From Mycolicibacterium sp. P9-22 (GTDB taxonomy: Bacteria; Actinomycetota; Actinomycetes; Mycobacteriales; Mycobacteriaceae): a stretch of DNA of 64,000 nucleotides. Location: assembly GCF_008329585.1 (NCBI RefSeq), contig NZ_NPKP01000002.1, forward strand, positions 620,001 to 684,000, in the 5' to 3' direction. Under the pieces are notes generated by a model. That model searched no databases and had not been told where the DNA came from. It saw only the letters and a program-made list of their open reading frames with translations. This document shows positions 24,615-32,650 of the stretch, one piece after another; position 1 is the first letter of the stretch, and each line of letters starts with the position of its first letter. The translations under genes and the position numbers were made by a program.

Positions 24615-25463
24615 CTACGGACGGCCATCCCAGCCACGCGCGAGCAACACCGCGCGGGCGTGCGCAACGATCTGCGCGCCGCGGTCTTCCTTGACGACGC
24701 GGATGAGATTCCACTGCACCCGTTGCAGTTCTCGACTGACCCACACATCACGGGCATACACCGTGCGATCAGTCAGATGCTGTTCCCCGTCGTACTCGGC
24801 GCCGACTTTGTAGTCCTCCCACACCATGTCGAGCCGCTTGATGTAGCGGCCATCGGCGGTGTACACGACGAACTGCGTTGTCGGCTTGGGCAATCCGGCG
24901 TCGACGAAAAGCATGCGCAGCCAGCTCTCCTGGGGAGACTCTGCTCCTCCATCGACATGAGGCAGGACCTCTCGAAGGTCGACCAGACCGCGCGCACGCG
25001 GGTGCACCTTGGTCAACAGCATGACGTCTTCGATTGCAAACGGTGACGCTTTCATCAGCGCGTCCATCCGCTTGATGGCGGGGATCCGCTTGAGTCGCCG
25101 GCCGAGATCGAATGCCGTCCGAGCGGGTGTAGTCACAGGGATTCCGCGCACAGTCATCGCCTCACCCAAGCGCAGCGTTTCCTCCCGCCCCTTCAGCCCG
25201 GGCTGCGCCCGGCAACGTCCGATCACGTCGATGGTCACGTCGTCATCCACCCACTCCGCCCCGTGCAGGGCCGATGCCGCGGCGCCCGCGATCACGGCGT
25301 GCGGCACGGCCAGCCTGGCAGCAACAATCCTGTCGAGCAGGGTCGGCCGGTACCCCTTCGGGAGGTAGATCCCGCGGAACACCGGGGCGAAGCGGTGACG
25401 CAGTTGCCCCGCAGTCAGCGATCCGTCTGCCAGCGCGTCGGCGCCGCGGATGGGAATGGCCAT
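24615..25463 (-). CDS. AbiEi-like N-domain plus PD-(D/E)XK/Vsr-like nuclease-like protein, cassette 2
   Basis: 282 residues, paralogous to the protein at 1777-2616 over its whole length. Shared blocks are GSLTAGQLRHRFAPVFRGIYL, AGAAASALHGAEWVD, TTPARTAFDLGRR, VDGGAESPQESWLRMLF, then RLDMVWEDYKVGAEYDGEQH and a YARDV...IRVV tail. Candidate catalytic residues are E179, D212, K219 and E223. The N-terminal AbiEi-like region may bind DNA. Between the two copies of its private palindrome there is only this gene and short spacers, so the cassette is about 1.0 kb. Its start is ATG 25463; a small GACGC-AGCA-GCGTC hairpin lies just upstream. The biochemical role is unproven. Confidence 0.75.
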   Translation of the reverse strand: MAIPIRGADALADGSLTAGQLRHRFAPVFRGIYLPKGYRPTLLDRIVAARLAVPHAVIAGAAASALHGAEWVDDDVTIDVIGRCRAQPGLKGREETLRLGEAMTVRGIPVTTPARTAFDLGRRLKRIPAIKRMDALMKASPFAIEDVMLLTKVHPRARGLVDLREVLPHVDGGAESPQESWLRMLFVDAGLPKPTTQFVVYTADGRYIKRLDMVWEDYKVGAEYDGEQHLTDRTVYARDVWVSRELQRVQWNLIRVVKEDRGAQIVAHARAVLLARGWDGRP

Positions 25464-25507
25464 GTCTTGTTGGACGCAGCAGCGTCGCCTGCGGATCCCT
25501 TCAAGTT

Positions 25508-25569
25508 GGCGAAACTCGCGTACCCGTAGTTAGCAAGGGTCAGTTGACGACGGGTACGCGAGTTTCGCC
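25508..25569. repeat. Palindromic repeat, 5' flank of nuclease-like cassette 2
   Basis: The arms (25508-25527 and 25550-25569) are identical to those at 24553-24613 and perfectly self-complementary over 20 bases. The 22-base loop is unrelated to the other copy, so the arms are conserved and the loop is not. It lies 44 bases upstream of the gene start and 18 bases from the stop of the TetR gene. Confidence 0.92.
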
Positions 25570-25587
25570 ACAAAATCGGGGGCAGAC

Positions 25588-26181
25588 TCAGCGGAAGAAG
25601 GCCAGCGCGGTCTCGACCACGACGTCGAGATCGTCGCCGAGCGCACCGGAGAGCCATTGCTGGGCCAGCTCCGCCATCGCCCCGGTGTACATCGCCGCGC
25701 CGATGCGTGTCGCGACCGGATCCGAGCCCGGGTGCAGCCGCGAACCCTCCTCGAGCACCGCGGCGAGCAGCTGGTCCTGCATCGCCCCGCGGCGCGCGGC
25801 CAGCACCGGGTGCGCGCGGGCGTCGGTGAACAGCACGCGACCCCGTCGCGGGTCGGCGGAGCTGAAACCCAGCACCGCGGCCATCCCGGCCCGGGTGCGT
25901 GCCGTCGGCGACTCCCCCACCGCCGCAATCGCCGCATCCACCTCGGCCGCCAGTTCGGCGGACACCTTGTCGAACATCGCACCCAGCAGCTCGTCGGTAT
26001 CGGTGAAGCTCTCGTAGAAATAGCGGGTGTTCAATCCACAGGCCCGGCACACCGAGCGCACCGTCAGCGCGGCCTCACCGCCGTCGCCGAACAGTCCGAA
26101 CGCGGCGTCGATCAGCAGCCCGCGCCGCTCGGAGCGCCGATCATCCAGCGGCACGCCTGCCCAGCGGGTCGGAGTCGACAT
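25588..26181 (-). CDS. TetR-family transcriptional regulator
   Basis: About 197 residues from ATG 26181 (a TTG one codon upstream is also possible). The N-terminal TetR helix-turn-helix is RRGLLIDAAFGLFGDGGEAA, then VRSVCRACGLNTRYFYESFTD, with a typical ligand-binding helical C-terminus. It is divergent from an MpaB-family oxygenase, and a 52-base inverted-repeat operator separates the two. It likely represses itself and that oxygenase. Its inducer is unknown. Confidence 0.9.
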   Translation of the reverse strand: MSTPTRWAGVPLDDRRSERRGLLIDAAFGLFGDGGEAALTVRSVCRACGLNTRYFYESFTDTDELLGAMFDKVSAELAAEVDAAIAAVGESPTARTRAGMAAVLGFSSADPRRGRVLFTDARAHPVLAARRGAMQDQLLAAVLEEGSRLHPGSDPVATRIGAAMYTGAMAELAQQWLSGALGDDLDVVVETALAFFR

Positions 26182-26194
26182 CAATGCAGCTTAC

Positions 26195-26246
26195 TTCTGG
26201 TCACGTCCGTAGCCAAAAGGTAGTCTGGCTACAGACGTGACCAGAA
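26195..26246. promoter_or_regulatory. TetR-type operator with long inverted repeat
   Basis: TTCTGGTCACGTCCGTAGCC (26195-26214) and GGCTACAGACGTGACCAGAA (26227-26246) match as inverted repeats at 19 of 20 positions, with a 12-base spacer AAAAGGTAGTCT that could hold a -10 box. It occupies the whole regulatory region between the TetR gene and the divergent oxygenase gene. Confidence 0.82.
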
Positions 26247-26258
26247 AGGGGTTTCGGC

Positions 26259-27248
26259 GTGGACATGCCGCACCAAGTTCTCGAGCAGATGCTGCAGCGC
26301 AAGTTCGACAACGACATTCGCAAGCACTATTTCCGCGGCATGGAGTTCGCCGAACCGGCGGGTGATCCGGGCTGGTTCGGGCCGGGCAGCGCCGTCTGGC
26401 ACGTGCACTCCCACACCGAGGCGCTGATCTTCGGGCTGCAGTGCGCGGCGTACATCGAGCGCCTGGACCCCTCCATCTACTGGATGGGCATGCACCATTC
26501 CCGGTTGGTGAAACGCGATGACCAGGGCAATGCGGTCCCGGTCATCGATCCGAAGGGCGCCGCGGTACGGCTCGGGCATTCCATCGCGTTTTTCATCGGC
26601 ACGGCGTATGGCAATACCGAGACCGCCGAGCGGATGGCCAAGATCGTGCGCTCCATGCACCACACCATCAAGGGCACCCGCCCCGACGGCGCGGTCTATG
26701 ACGCCGACGATCCCGATTGGCTGCGCTGGAACTACGCCACGGTGGTGTGGGGCCTTGCGACGGCTCACGAGATCTACCATCCGAATCCGCTGCGCGGTAA
26801 GAAGCTCGACCGCTACTACGGCGAGTTCATCCGCGTCGGGCACGCCCTGGGCGGAACCGATCTGCCCACCACGAAGGCCGAGACACTGGAGTGCCTGCAC
26901 TCTTATCTGCCGCGACTGGCACTCACCCACGGCGCCGCGATGGCCACCGGGCCCAATTTGCCGATGCCGCAGGCCGCGGTGGACTGGGCCATCCGGGACA
27001 CCATGCCCAGATGGGCCAAACAGCTGATCGGCCACACCGACCCCAATCCCATCGAACGGGCGGCCCGGCGTGCGACGGTCTGGTCGGTCATCAACGGCCT
27101 GCACACCGCGGCAGGCGCCACGCCGGAGTTCCGCCAGGCCCAGGACCGGGTGTCGCACGGCACCGTCTGCGAGCACACCGAGCCGGCATATGTGCTGGGT
27201 AGCGACCCGCAACGCAGCCGAGACGAGATCGAGCACAGCTTCGCATGA
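26259..27248 (+). CDS. Oxygenase MpaB family protein (DUF2236)
   Basis: 329 residues from GTG 26259; GAAAGGGG eight bases upstream decides this start. Family features include DPGWFGPGSAVWHVHSHTEA, MHHTIKGTRPDG (a conserved His-containing segment) and NYATVVWGLATAHEIYH. Related proteins are heme-b oxygenases or latex-clearing-type enzymes and the fungal MpaB; mycobacteria carry many, with substrates unassigned. The neighbouring TetR gene and the operator suggest induction by a hydrophobic compound, which is an inference. Confidence 0.83.
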   Translation: MDMPHQVLEQMLQRKFDNDIRKHYFRGMEFAEPAGDPGWFGPGSAVWHVHSHTEALIFGLQCAAYIERLDPSIYWMGMHHSRLVKRDDQGNAVPVIDPKGAAVRLGHSIAFFIGTAYGNTETAERMAKIVRSMHHTIKGTRPDGAVYDADDPDWLRWNYATVVWGLATAHEIYHPNPLRGKKLDRYYGEFIRVGHALGGTDLPTTKAETLECLHSYLPRLALTHGAAMATGPNLPMPQAAVDWAIRDTMPRWAKQLIGHTDPNPIERAARRATVWSVINGLHTAAGATPEFRQAQDRVSHGTVCEHTEPAYVLGSDPQRSRDEIEHSFA

Positions 27249-27303
27249 GTGTGATGCCCGACACATTCTTGGGCGGTACCGCGGGCTTTGAGAGACTGCA
27301 GGG

Positions 27304-28656
27304 ATGAGTTCCACGCCGAAGACCAAGCACCGTGAGCCCGCAAGGCTGGATCGGGTGCCGCTGCCGGTCGAGGCCGCCCGCATCGGAGCGACGGGCTGGC
27401 AGATCACCCGCACCGGTGCCCGAGTAGCCGCGAACCTGATGGGCAAGGGTTCGCTACAACACAAGATCACCAAGCAGATCCCGCAGACGTTCGCCGATCT
27501 CGGTCCCACCTACGTCAAGTTCGGGCAGATCATCGCGTCCAGCCCGGGCGCCTTCGGTGAGCCGCTGAGCCGGGAGTTCCGCAGCCTGCTGGACCGGGTG
27601 CCGCCGGCCAACCTGCAACAGGTGCACAAGCTCTTCGAAGAGGATCTCGGCGACACACCGCAGAACCTGTTCAAGTCGTTCGACGAGAAACCGTTCGCGT
27701 CGGCGTCCATCGCCCAGGTGCACTACGCAACATTGCATTCGGGCGAGGAGGTCGTGGTCAAGATCCAGCGGCCGGGTATCCGTCGCCGGGTGGCCGCCGA
27801 CCTGCAGATCCTCAAGCGCGGCGCGCGTCTGGTCGAGTTCGCGAAGCTCGGGCAGCGGCTCTCGGCGCAGGATGTGGTCGCCGACTTCGCCGACAACCTG
27901 GCCGAGGAACTGGACTTCCGGCTGGAGGCCCAATCCATGGACGCCTGGGTGGCGCATATGCACGCATCCCCGCTGGGGGCCAATATCCGTGTGCCCCAGG
28001 TCTATTGGGATCTCACCAGTGAGCGGGTGCTGACGATGGAACGCATCCAGGGGGTGCGGGTGGACGATGTCGCCGCGATCCGCAAGAAGGGCTTCGACGG
28101 CGAGCAACTGGTGAAGGCACTGCTGTTCAGCGTGTTCGAGGGCGGGCTGCGGCACGGCCTCTTCCACGGCGACCTGCACGCCGGCAATCTGTATGTCGAC
28201 GACGACGGCAAGATCGTGTTCTTCGACTTCGGCATCATGGGCCGCATCGATCCGCGGACCCGTTGGCTGTTGCGCGAACTGGTCCACGCCTTGCTGGTGA
28301 AGAAGGACCACGCCGCCGCCGGGAAGATCGTGGTCATGATGGGCGCGGTCGGCACGGTGAAACCCGAGGCCCAGGCCGCCAAGGACCTGGAGAAGTTCAC
28401 CACCCCGCTGACCATGTCGTCGCTGGGCGACATGAGCTACGCCGATATCGGCAAGCAGCTGTCCACGCTGGCCGACGCCTATGACGTCAAGCTGCCCCGT
28501 GAGCTGGTGCTGATCGGCAAGCAGTTCCTCTATGTCGAGCGGTACATGAAGCTGCTGGCTCCGCGCTGGCAGATGATGAGCGACCCGCAGCTCACCGGGT
28601 ATTTTGCCAACTTCATGGTTGAGGTCAGCCGGGAACACAAGGCGGGCCAGGAGTGA
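27304..28656 (+). CDS. ABC1/UbiB (AarF)-family atypical kinase
   Basis: 450 residues. The UbiB-type signature is complete: the KxGQ motif in YVKFGQIIASSPG, the Ala-rich loop ASASIAQVH, the VVVKIQRPG lysine, catalytic FHGDLHAGNLYV and metal-binding FFDFGIMG. Members act in lipid or quinone-related processes; in M. tuberculosis the orthologue Rv0647c also precedes lipG. Its stop overlaps the GTG of the next gene by four bases (GTGA), so the two are co-translated. Confidence 0.93.
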   Translation: MSSTPKTKHREPARLDRVPLPVEAARIGATGWQITRTGARVAANLMGKGSLQHKITKQIPQTFADLGPTYVKFGQIIASSPGAFGEPLSREFRSLLDRVPPANLQQVHKLFEEDLGDTPQNLFKSFDEKPFASASIAQVHYATLHSGEEVVVKIQRPGIRRRVAADLQILKRGARLVEFAKLGQRLSAQDVVADFADNLAEELDFRLEAQSMDAWVAHMHASPLGANIRVPQVYWDLTSERVLTMERIQGVRVDDVAAIRKKGFDGEQLVKALLFSVFEGGLRHGLFHGDLHAGNLYVDDDGKIVFFDFGIMGRIDPRTRWLLRELVHALLVKKDHAAAGKIVVMMGAVGTVKPEAQAAKDLEKFTTPLTMSSLGDMSYADIGKQLSTLADAYDVKLPRELVLIGKQFLYVERYMKLLAPRWQMMSDPQLTGYFANFMVEVSREHKAGQE

Positions 28657-29549
28657 AGGTCCGCACCGGCACCGCCAAGTCCGGCGATCTGGACATCGTC
28701 TACGAGGATTTCGGCGACGAAGACCATCCGGCGGTCCTGCTGATCATGGGCCTGGGCGCGCAACTCCTGTTGTGGCGCAAGGACTTCTGCGAAAAGCTGG
28801 TCAACCAGGGCCTGCGCGTCATCCGCTATGACAACCGCGATGTCGGTTTGTCCTCCAAGTTGCCCGGCGCGCACAGCGGCGCCCCGCTGGTTCCCCGGAT
28901 GGCGCGATCGCTGGTCGGGGTCAAGAGCCCCGCCGGCTACACCCTGGAAGACATGGCCGATGACGCCGCCGCGGTGCTCGACCATCTGGGCATCGATCGC
29001 GCCCATGTGGTCGGCGGCTCGATGGGCGGCATGATCGCCCAAGTCTTCGCCGCCCGGCATGCCGGCCGGACCCGTTCCCTCGGGGTGATCTTCTCCAGTA
29101 ACAACCGCGCCCTGCTGCCGCCGCCAGGCCCCCGACAGCTGCTGGCGCTGCTGCAGAAGCCCACCGACACCACCCGCGACGGGGTGATCGCCAACTCGAT
29201 CCGGTTGACACGGATCATCGGCAGTCCGGGGTTCCCGGTCGCCGAGGACAAGGCACGCGCCGACGCGCTGGAGAGCTACGAGCGGTCCTACTACCCGGCC
29301 GGGGTCGGCCGACAGTTCGCCGCCATCCTGGGTAGCGGCAGCCTGCTGCGTTACAACCGTCAGACCAGTGCTCCGACGGTCGTCATCCACGGCAAGGCGG
29401 ACAAATTGATGCGCCCGTCCGGCGGCCGCGCGATCGCCCGGGCAATTCCCGGGGCGCGGCTGGTGCTGTTCGACGGTATGGGCCATGAGCTGCCCGAACC
29501 GCTCTGGGATGACATCATCGGCGAGCTGAAGTCGAACTTCTCGATCTGA
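28653..29549 (+). CDS. lipG: Alpha/beta hydrolase (LipG-like)
   Basis: 298 residues from GTG 28653, which overlaps the ABC1 kinase stop as GTGA. The nucleophile elbow is VVGGSMGGMIAQ (about residues 115-125), the oxyanion region is LIMGLGAQLLLW, and the catalytic histidine is in GMGHELPEPLWD near the C-terminus. It resembles Rv0646c (LipG), a carboxylesterase/phospholipase-type enzyme that sits next to the mycolate methyltransferases in M. tuberculosis. Synteny supports the name. Confidence 0.87.
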   Translation: MKVRTGTAKSGDLDIVYEDFGDEDHPAVLLIMGLGAQLLLWRKDFCEKLVNQGLRVIRYDNRDVGLSSKLPGAHSGAPLVPRMARSLVGVKSPAGYTLEDMADDAAAVLDHLGIDRAHVVGGSMGGMIAQVFAARHAGRTRSLGVIFSSNNRALLPPPGPRQLLALLQKPTDTTRDGVIANSIRLTRIIGSPGFPVAEDKARADALESYERSYYPAGVGRQFAAILGSGSLLRYNRQTSAPTVVIHGKADKLMRPSGGRAIARAIPGARLVLFDGMGHELPEPLWDDIIGELKSNFSI

Positions 29550-29561
29550 GCGGGCAGGGCG

Positions 29562-30026
29562 TTACCCCGGCCCCGAGTTGGCGTCGGTGAGTGTGGTCAG
29601 AGCGACGGCACAGTTCTTGAGGGCGACCGTCGAGAGGTACCGACCGAAGAACGCGGCCACCACCGCGTCAACGATCGGCTGCGCCCGGTGCAGGACATCG
29701 CGTCCCGTATCGGTCAGCTCGGCACATGTCGCCCTGCGGTCCTCGGGCACGGATTCCCGTCGCACCCAGCCGCACTTCTCCATCCTGGCCACCAGCCGTG
29801 TCGTGCCGCTGCGCGAGATCATCAGTTCGGCGGCCAATGCGCCCATACGTAGCCGCCCTCCCCCGCGGTGCAACGCATCCAGAACTTCACGTTCGAAGTA
29901 GACGATGCCTACGCCGGTGCGCAATTGCTCGTTGAGGGCGGCGAACAGCAGCGAATCCGCACGGTACAACGCACGCCAGGCCGCCAACTGGTCCGGGGTC
30001 GCTCGACAGTTGACGTTCTCGGTCAC
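29562..30026 (-). CDS. MarR-family transcriptional regulator
   Basis: 154 residues. The winged helix is seen as REVLDALHRGGGRLRMGALA, then ISRSGTTRLVARMEKCGWV and RRATCAELTDTG, which is the MarR wing. It starts at GTG 30024-30026, overlapping the SulP stop as GTGA. Being third in the ArsR-SulP-MarR operon it may report on, or control, the transported ion or a linked stress. It is convergent with lipG. Confidence 0.88.
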   Translation of the reverse strand: MTENVNCRATPDQLAAWRALYRADSLLFAALNEQLRTGVGIVYFEREVLDALHRGGGRLRMGALAAELMISRSGTTRLVARMEKCGWVRRESVPEDRRATCAELTDTGRDVLHRAQPIVDAVVAAFFGRYLSTVALKNCAVALTTLTDANSGPG

Positions 30027-31681
30027 TGTGCGGCCCGCCCGGCGGCCGTGGCGTGCCGACGGGCATGTGCCACCGCCTCTTCCAGCGTCTCGATCAGGTG
30101 ATTCTCGTGGCGTAGCGATGCGATGATGCCGACGTTGGCGAGAAGGTCCCGGTGCTCGGGCTGGACGCCCTTGATGATGACGGTGATTCCCCGCGATTCG
30201 AGTTCCTCGGCGATGCGGGCCAGCGCGTGCGCTCCGGTGGCATCGAGCATGCCGAGCTGCGACAGCGCAATGATCACCACCCTCGCCTGTGCATGAGGGG
30301 CATCGAGGATCTCGGTCGAAATACGTTCCGCCGCACCGAAGAACATTGCTCCGTCCAGCCGCAGCAGCACGATGTGCTCATCGCCGGACTGATAGGGGAA
30401 CGGGAGGTCCTCGCGGCGGACACCGCTGCGTCGCGCCACCGCGGCGAGTGCGAAGACCGCCGTGACGAGCACCCCGATCTCGACGGCCTGGATCAGGTCG
30501 AAGCAGATGGTGACGACTGCGGTGATTGAGAATGCGGCAGCGGCGGAGCGGCTGGACCGGATGATCCTGACGATGACGCGCCACGAGATCATCCGCGCTG
30601 CGGTCACCATCAGCACCGCCGCCAACGCCGCCAGCGGAATCGCGGCGACCGGGCCGCTGACGAGGTAGACCACGCCGAGCAACAGGACCGAGTGCGTGAT
30701 CGCCGCCATCCGGGTTCGCGCACCGGATCTCACATTGACCGCGGTGCGCGCAATCGCGCCTGTCGCCGGCATGCCCCCGAAGAGCCCCGAGGCCACCGAG
30801 GCCAGTCCCTGCCCCACCAATTCACGGTTGGGGTCGTAGCCTCCGGCCTCCGACATCGTCGCCGCGACCCGCGCCGACAGCAGCGATTCGATGGCCGCCA
30901 GCGCCGCAATCGCCAGCGCCGCCCCCAGTAGGGAGTGCACCGTCGCGAAGTCGGCATGCGGCCACACCGGGGCGGGTAGCTGTGACGGCAGCACCCCGAT
31001 ACGGGCGGTCATCACACCGGTCACCGATACCAGCACGGAGGCGACCACAACCGCCACCAGCGATGACGGGATCGCCGGGTGCAGACGCGGCAGCACCACC
31101 ATCGACAACACGACGACGGCTACCACCATGAGCGCGGGCGGGACGGTGGCGGCGTCGGCCTCCGTCACCACCTGTACCGCGGCGGCGAGGGGGCGCCGGC
31201 CCTCCGGCACGGATTGGCCGATCGCCGAGGGGATCTGCTGCAGGAAGATGATGATCGCGATACCGAGCGTGAAGCCCTCGATGACGGGCCAAGGGATGAA
31301 GGTCACCGACCGACCCAGCCCACTGACTCCGGCGAGCACGACGATGGCGCCCGCCAACGCCGTCACGACCGCGACACTGCCCACGCCGTGCTGGGCGACG
31401 ATCGGGGCCAGTACGACCGCCATGGCGCCGGTCGGACCGGAAACCTGAACGTGTGAGCCACCGAAGACCGCGGCGACCACGCCGGCCACCACGGCCGTCA
31501 CGAGACCGGCGGCCGCACCCACGCCAGAGCTGATCCCGAACGCCAGCGCCAACGGCAGCGCCACTACCCCGACGGTGATGCCGGCGAGCACATCACGTCG
31601 CCAAGACCGTTGCAGCCCGGCGTAATCACGCCGGTGCGGTAGCAGCGGCAGCACCTTGTCACGGAGTGCGCGGTACGTCAC
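30023..31681 (-). CDS. SulP-family anion transporter with STAS domain
   Basis: 552 residues with about ten to twelve hydrophobic segments (for example VGVVALPLALAFGISSG and PVIEGFTLGIAIIIFLQQIP) and a cytoplasmic STAS domain after about 425 (VVIIALSQLGMLDATGAHAL). SulP proteins carry sulfate, bicarbonate or similar anions. It begins with a GTG overlapping the ArsR stop (GTGA at 31678-31681) and ends overlapping the MarR start. The substrate is not determined by sequence. Confidence 0.92.
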   Translation of the reverse strand: MTYRALRDKVLPLLPHRRDYAGLQRSWRRDVLAGITVGVVALPLALAFGISSGVGAAAGLVTAVVAGVVAAVFGGSHVQVSGPTGAMAVVLAPIVAQHGVGSVAVVTALAGAIVVLAGVSGLGRSVTFIPWPVIEGFTLGIAIIIFLQQIPSAIGQSVPEGRRPLAAAVQVVTEADAATVPPALMVVAVVVLSMVVLPRLHPAIPSSLVAVVVASVLVSVTGVMTARIGVLPSQLPAPVWPHADFATVHSLLGAALAIAALAAIESLLSARVAATMSEAGGYDPNRELVGQGLASVASGLFGGMPATGAIARTAVNVRSGARTRMAAITHSVLLLGVVYLVSGPVAAIPLAALAAVLMVTAARMISWRVIVRIIRSSRSAAAAFSITAVVTICFDLIQAVEIGVLVTAVFALAAVARRSGVRREDLPFPYQSGDEHIVLLRLDGAMFFGAAERISTEILDAPHAQARVVIIALSQLGMLDATGAHALARIAEELESRGITVIIKGVQPEHRDLLANVGIIASLRHENHLIETLEEAVAHARRHATAAGRAAQ

Positions 31682-32055
31682 GGGGAGGTGCCGATGGGGG
31701 GCAGCGACCCGATCACGTCGAGCTGATCGCGTTGTGCGGAGAGCGTGTCGGTCAGGAAGATCCGGGCGATGACGAGCAGCTCGGCGATCTTGGGATGGGC
31801 GAGCTCGTAGAACACCGCGTTACCGACGCGCTGTCCGCGGACCACGTGATGTCGCTTAAGGACGGCGAGGTGCTGGGAAAGCTGCGTCGGCTCGATATCG
31901 CTGTCGGACAGGATCGCGCTGACCGGTGTCGGTTCGGGACTGGTGGACAAGATCTCCAGCACGCGGATCCGTGCCGGATGAGCCAGCGCCTTGAACAGAT
32001 TGGCCTTGATCTCGTACAACGGCTGTTCGGGACCCCCGGAGATGCTGTCCACCAT
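31678..32055 (-). CDS. ArsR/SmtB-family transcriptional regulator
   Basis: 125 residues. The winged helix is LFKALAHPARIRVLEILSTS, then EPTQLSQHLAVLKRHHVVRG and AVFYELAHPKI. No classical cysteine metal-binding motif is present in the DNA-binding helix (no ELCVCDL-type motif), so it may sense something other than arsenite or through a different site. It is first of a coupled operon with the SulP transporter and MarR gene. A perfect inverted repeat 20 bases upstream of its start should be its operator. Confidence 0.9.
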   Translation of the reverse strand: MVDSISGGPEQPLYEIKANLFKALAHPARIRVLEILSTSPEPTPVSAILSDSDIEPTQLSQHLAVLKRHHVVRGQRVGNAVFYELAHPKIAELLVIARIFLTDTLSAQRDQLDVIGSLPPIGTSP

Positions 32056-32075
32056 CTGTCACCACTTTCACAACT

Positions 32076-32105
32076 TGATGGATTGCAAGAATTCGCAATC
32101 CATCA
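32076..32105. promoter_or_regulatory. ArsR-type operator upstream of the SulP operon
   Basis: TGATGGATTGC (32076-32086) and GCAATCCATCA (32095-32105) are perfect 11-base inverted repeats separated by AAGAATTC. It lies between the ArsR start (32055) and the divergent DUF5313 gene (32129), so the regulator could control both. Confidence 0.8.
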
Positions 32106-32128
32106 TACCAAGCGCTAGGCTCGCAGAA

Positions 32129-32545
32129 ATGCGGACTGAGACCTCTCCCACGAAGCCACGGGCGCTGCAGTACATCACCTACTGCTACGGCAAGCGACTG
32201 CCCGATTCGATGCGCCAATGGGTGGCCGCCGACCTGGCCGGACCGGGCGCCACCATCCGCATGATGTGCCGGGTGGCGGTGCCGGCGATCTTGATCCTGG
32301 CGCCCATCTGGTTCATTCCCATGTCGCTGTACCTGCACGTGAGCATGACGCTGCCGATCTTCATCCCGTTTGTCTTCTTTTCCCACGCCCTGAACAAGGT
32401 GTGGCGCCGGCACATGCTGGCCAAGCACGGACTCAACCCCTACCTCGTCGACGCGATCTCCCGGCAGCGCAACGCACACGTGCACCGGGCCTACGCCGAA
32501 CGCTATGGCCCCCGATCGGGGCCGGCCGGTAGCCACGACATCTGA
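32129..32545 (+). CDS. DUF5313-like small membrane protein
   Basis: 138 residues from ATG 32129. The N-terminus RALQYITYCYGKRLPDSMRQWV matches the mycobacterial DUF5313 pattern. Two hydrophobic helices follow (VAVPAILILAPIWFIPMSLY and SMTLPIFIPFVFFSHAL), then a basic C-terminus (KVWRRHMLAKHG, RNAHVHRAYAERYG). The function is unknown. An upstream in-frame extension runs through the ArsR operator and is not believed. Confidence 0.78.
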   Translation: MRTETSPTKPRALQYITYCYGKRLPDSMRQWVAADLAGPGATIRMMCRVAVPAILILAPIWFIPMSLYLHVSMTLPIFIPFVFFSHALNKVWRRHMLAKHGLNPYLVDAISRQRNAHVHRAYAERYGPRSGPAGSHDI

Positions 32546-32650
32546 CAGGGTCGTTCCAATTGGCGCCGCCACAGCAGCGGCGGCGTAGCATCCGGCCCAA
32601 GCCCGGTCGAAGCTGACCAGGAACGGAACCGGGTCGCCGTGGGGGCACGA

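Noticed and set aside
24553..25569. Reading the cassette palindromes as ordinary rho-independent terminators
   Set aside because: They lack T-tracts (except a distant one after the 2611 copy), have long loops of 14-22 bases, occur upstream as well as downstream of each gene, and repeat the same arms at both ends.
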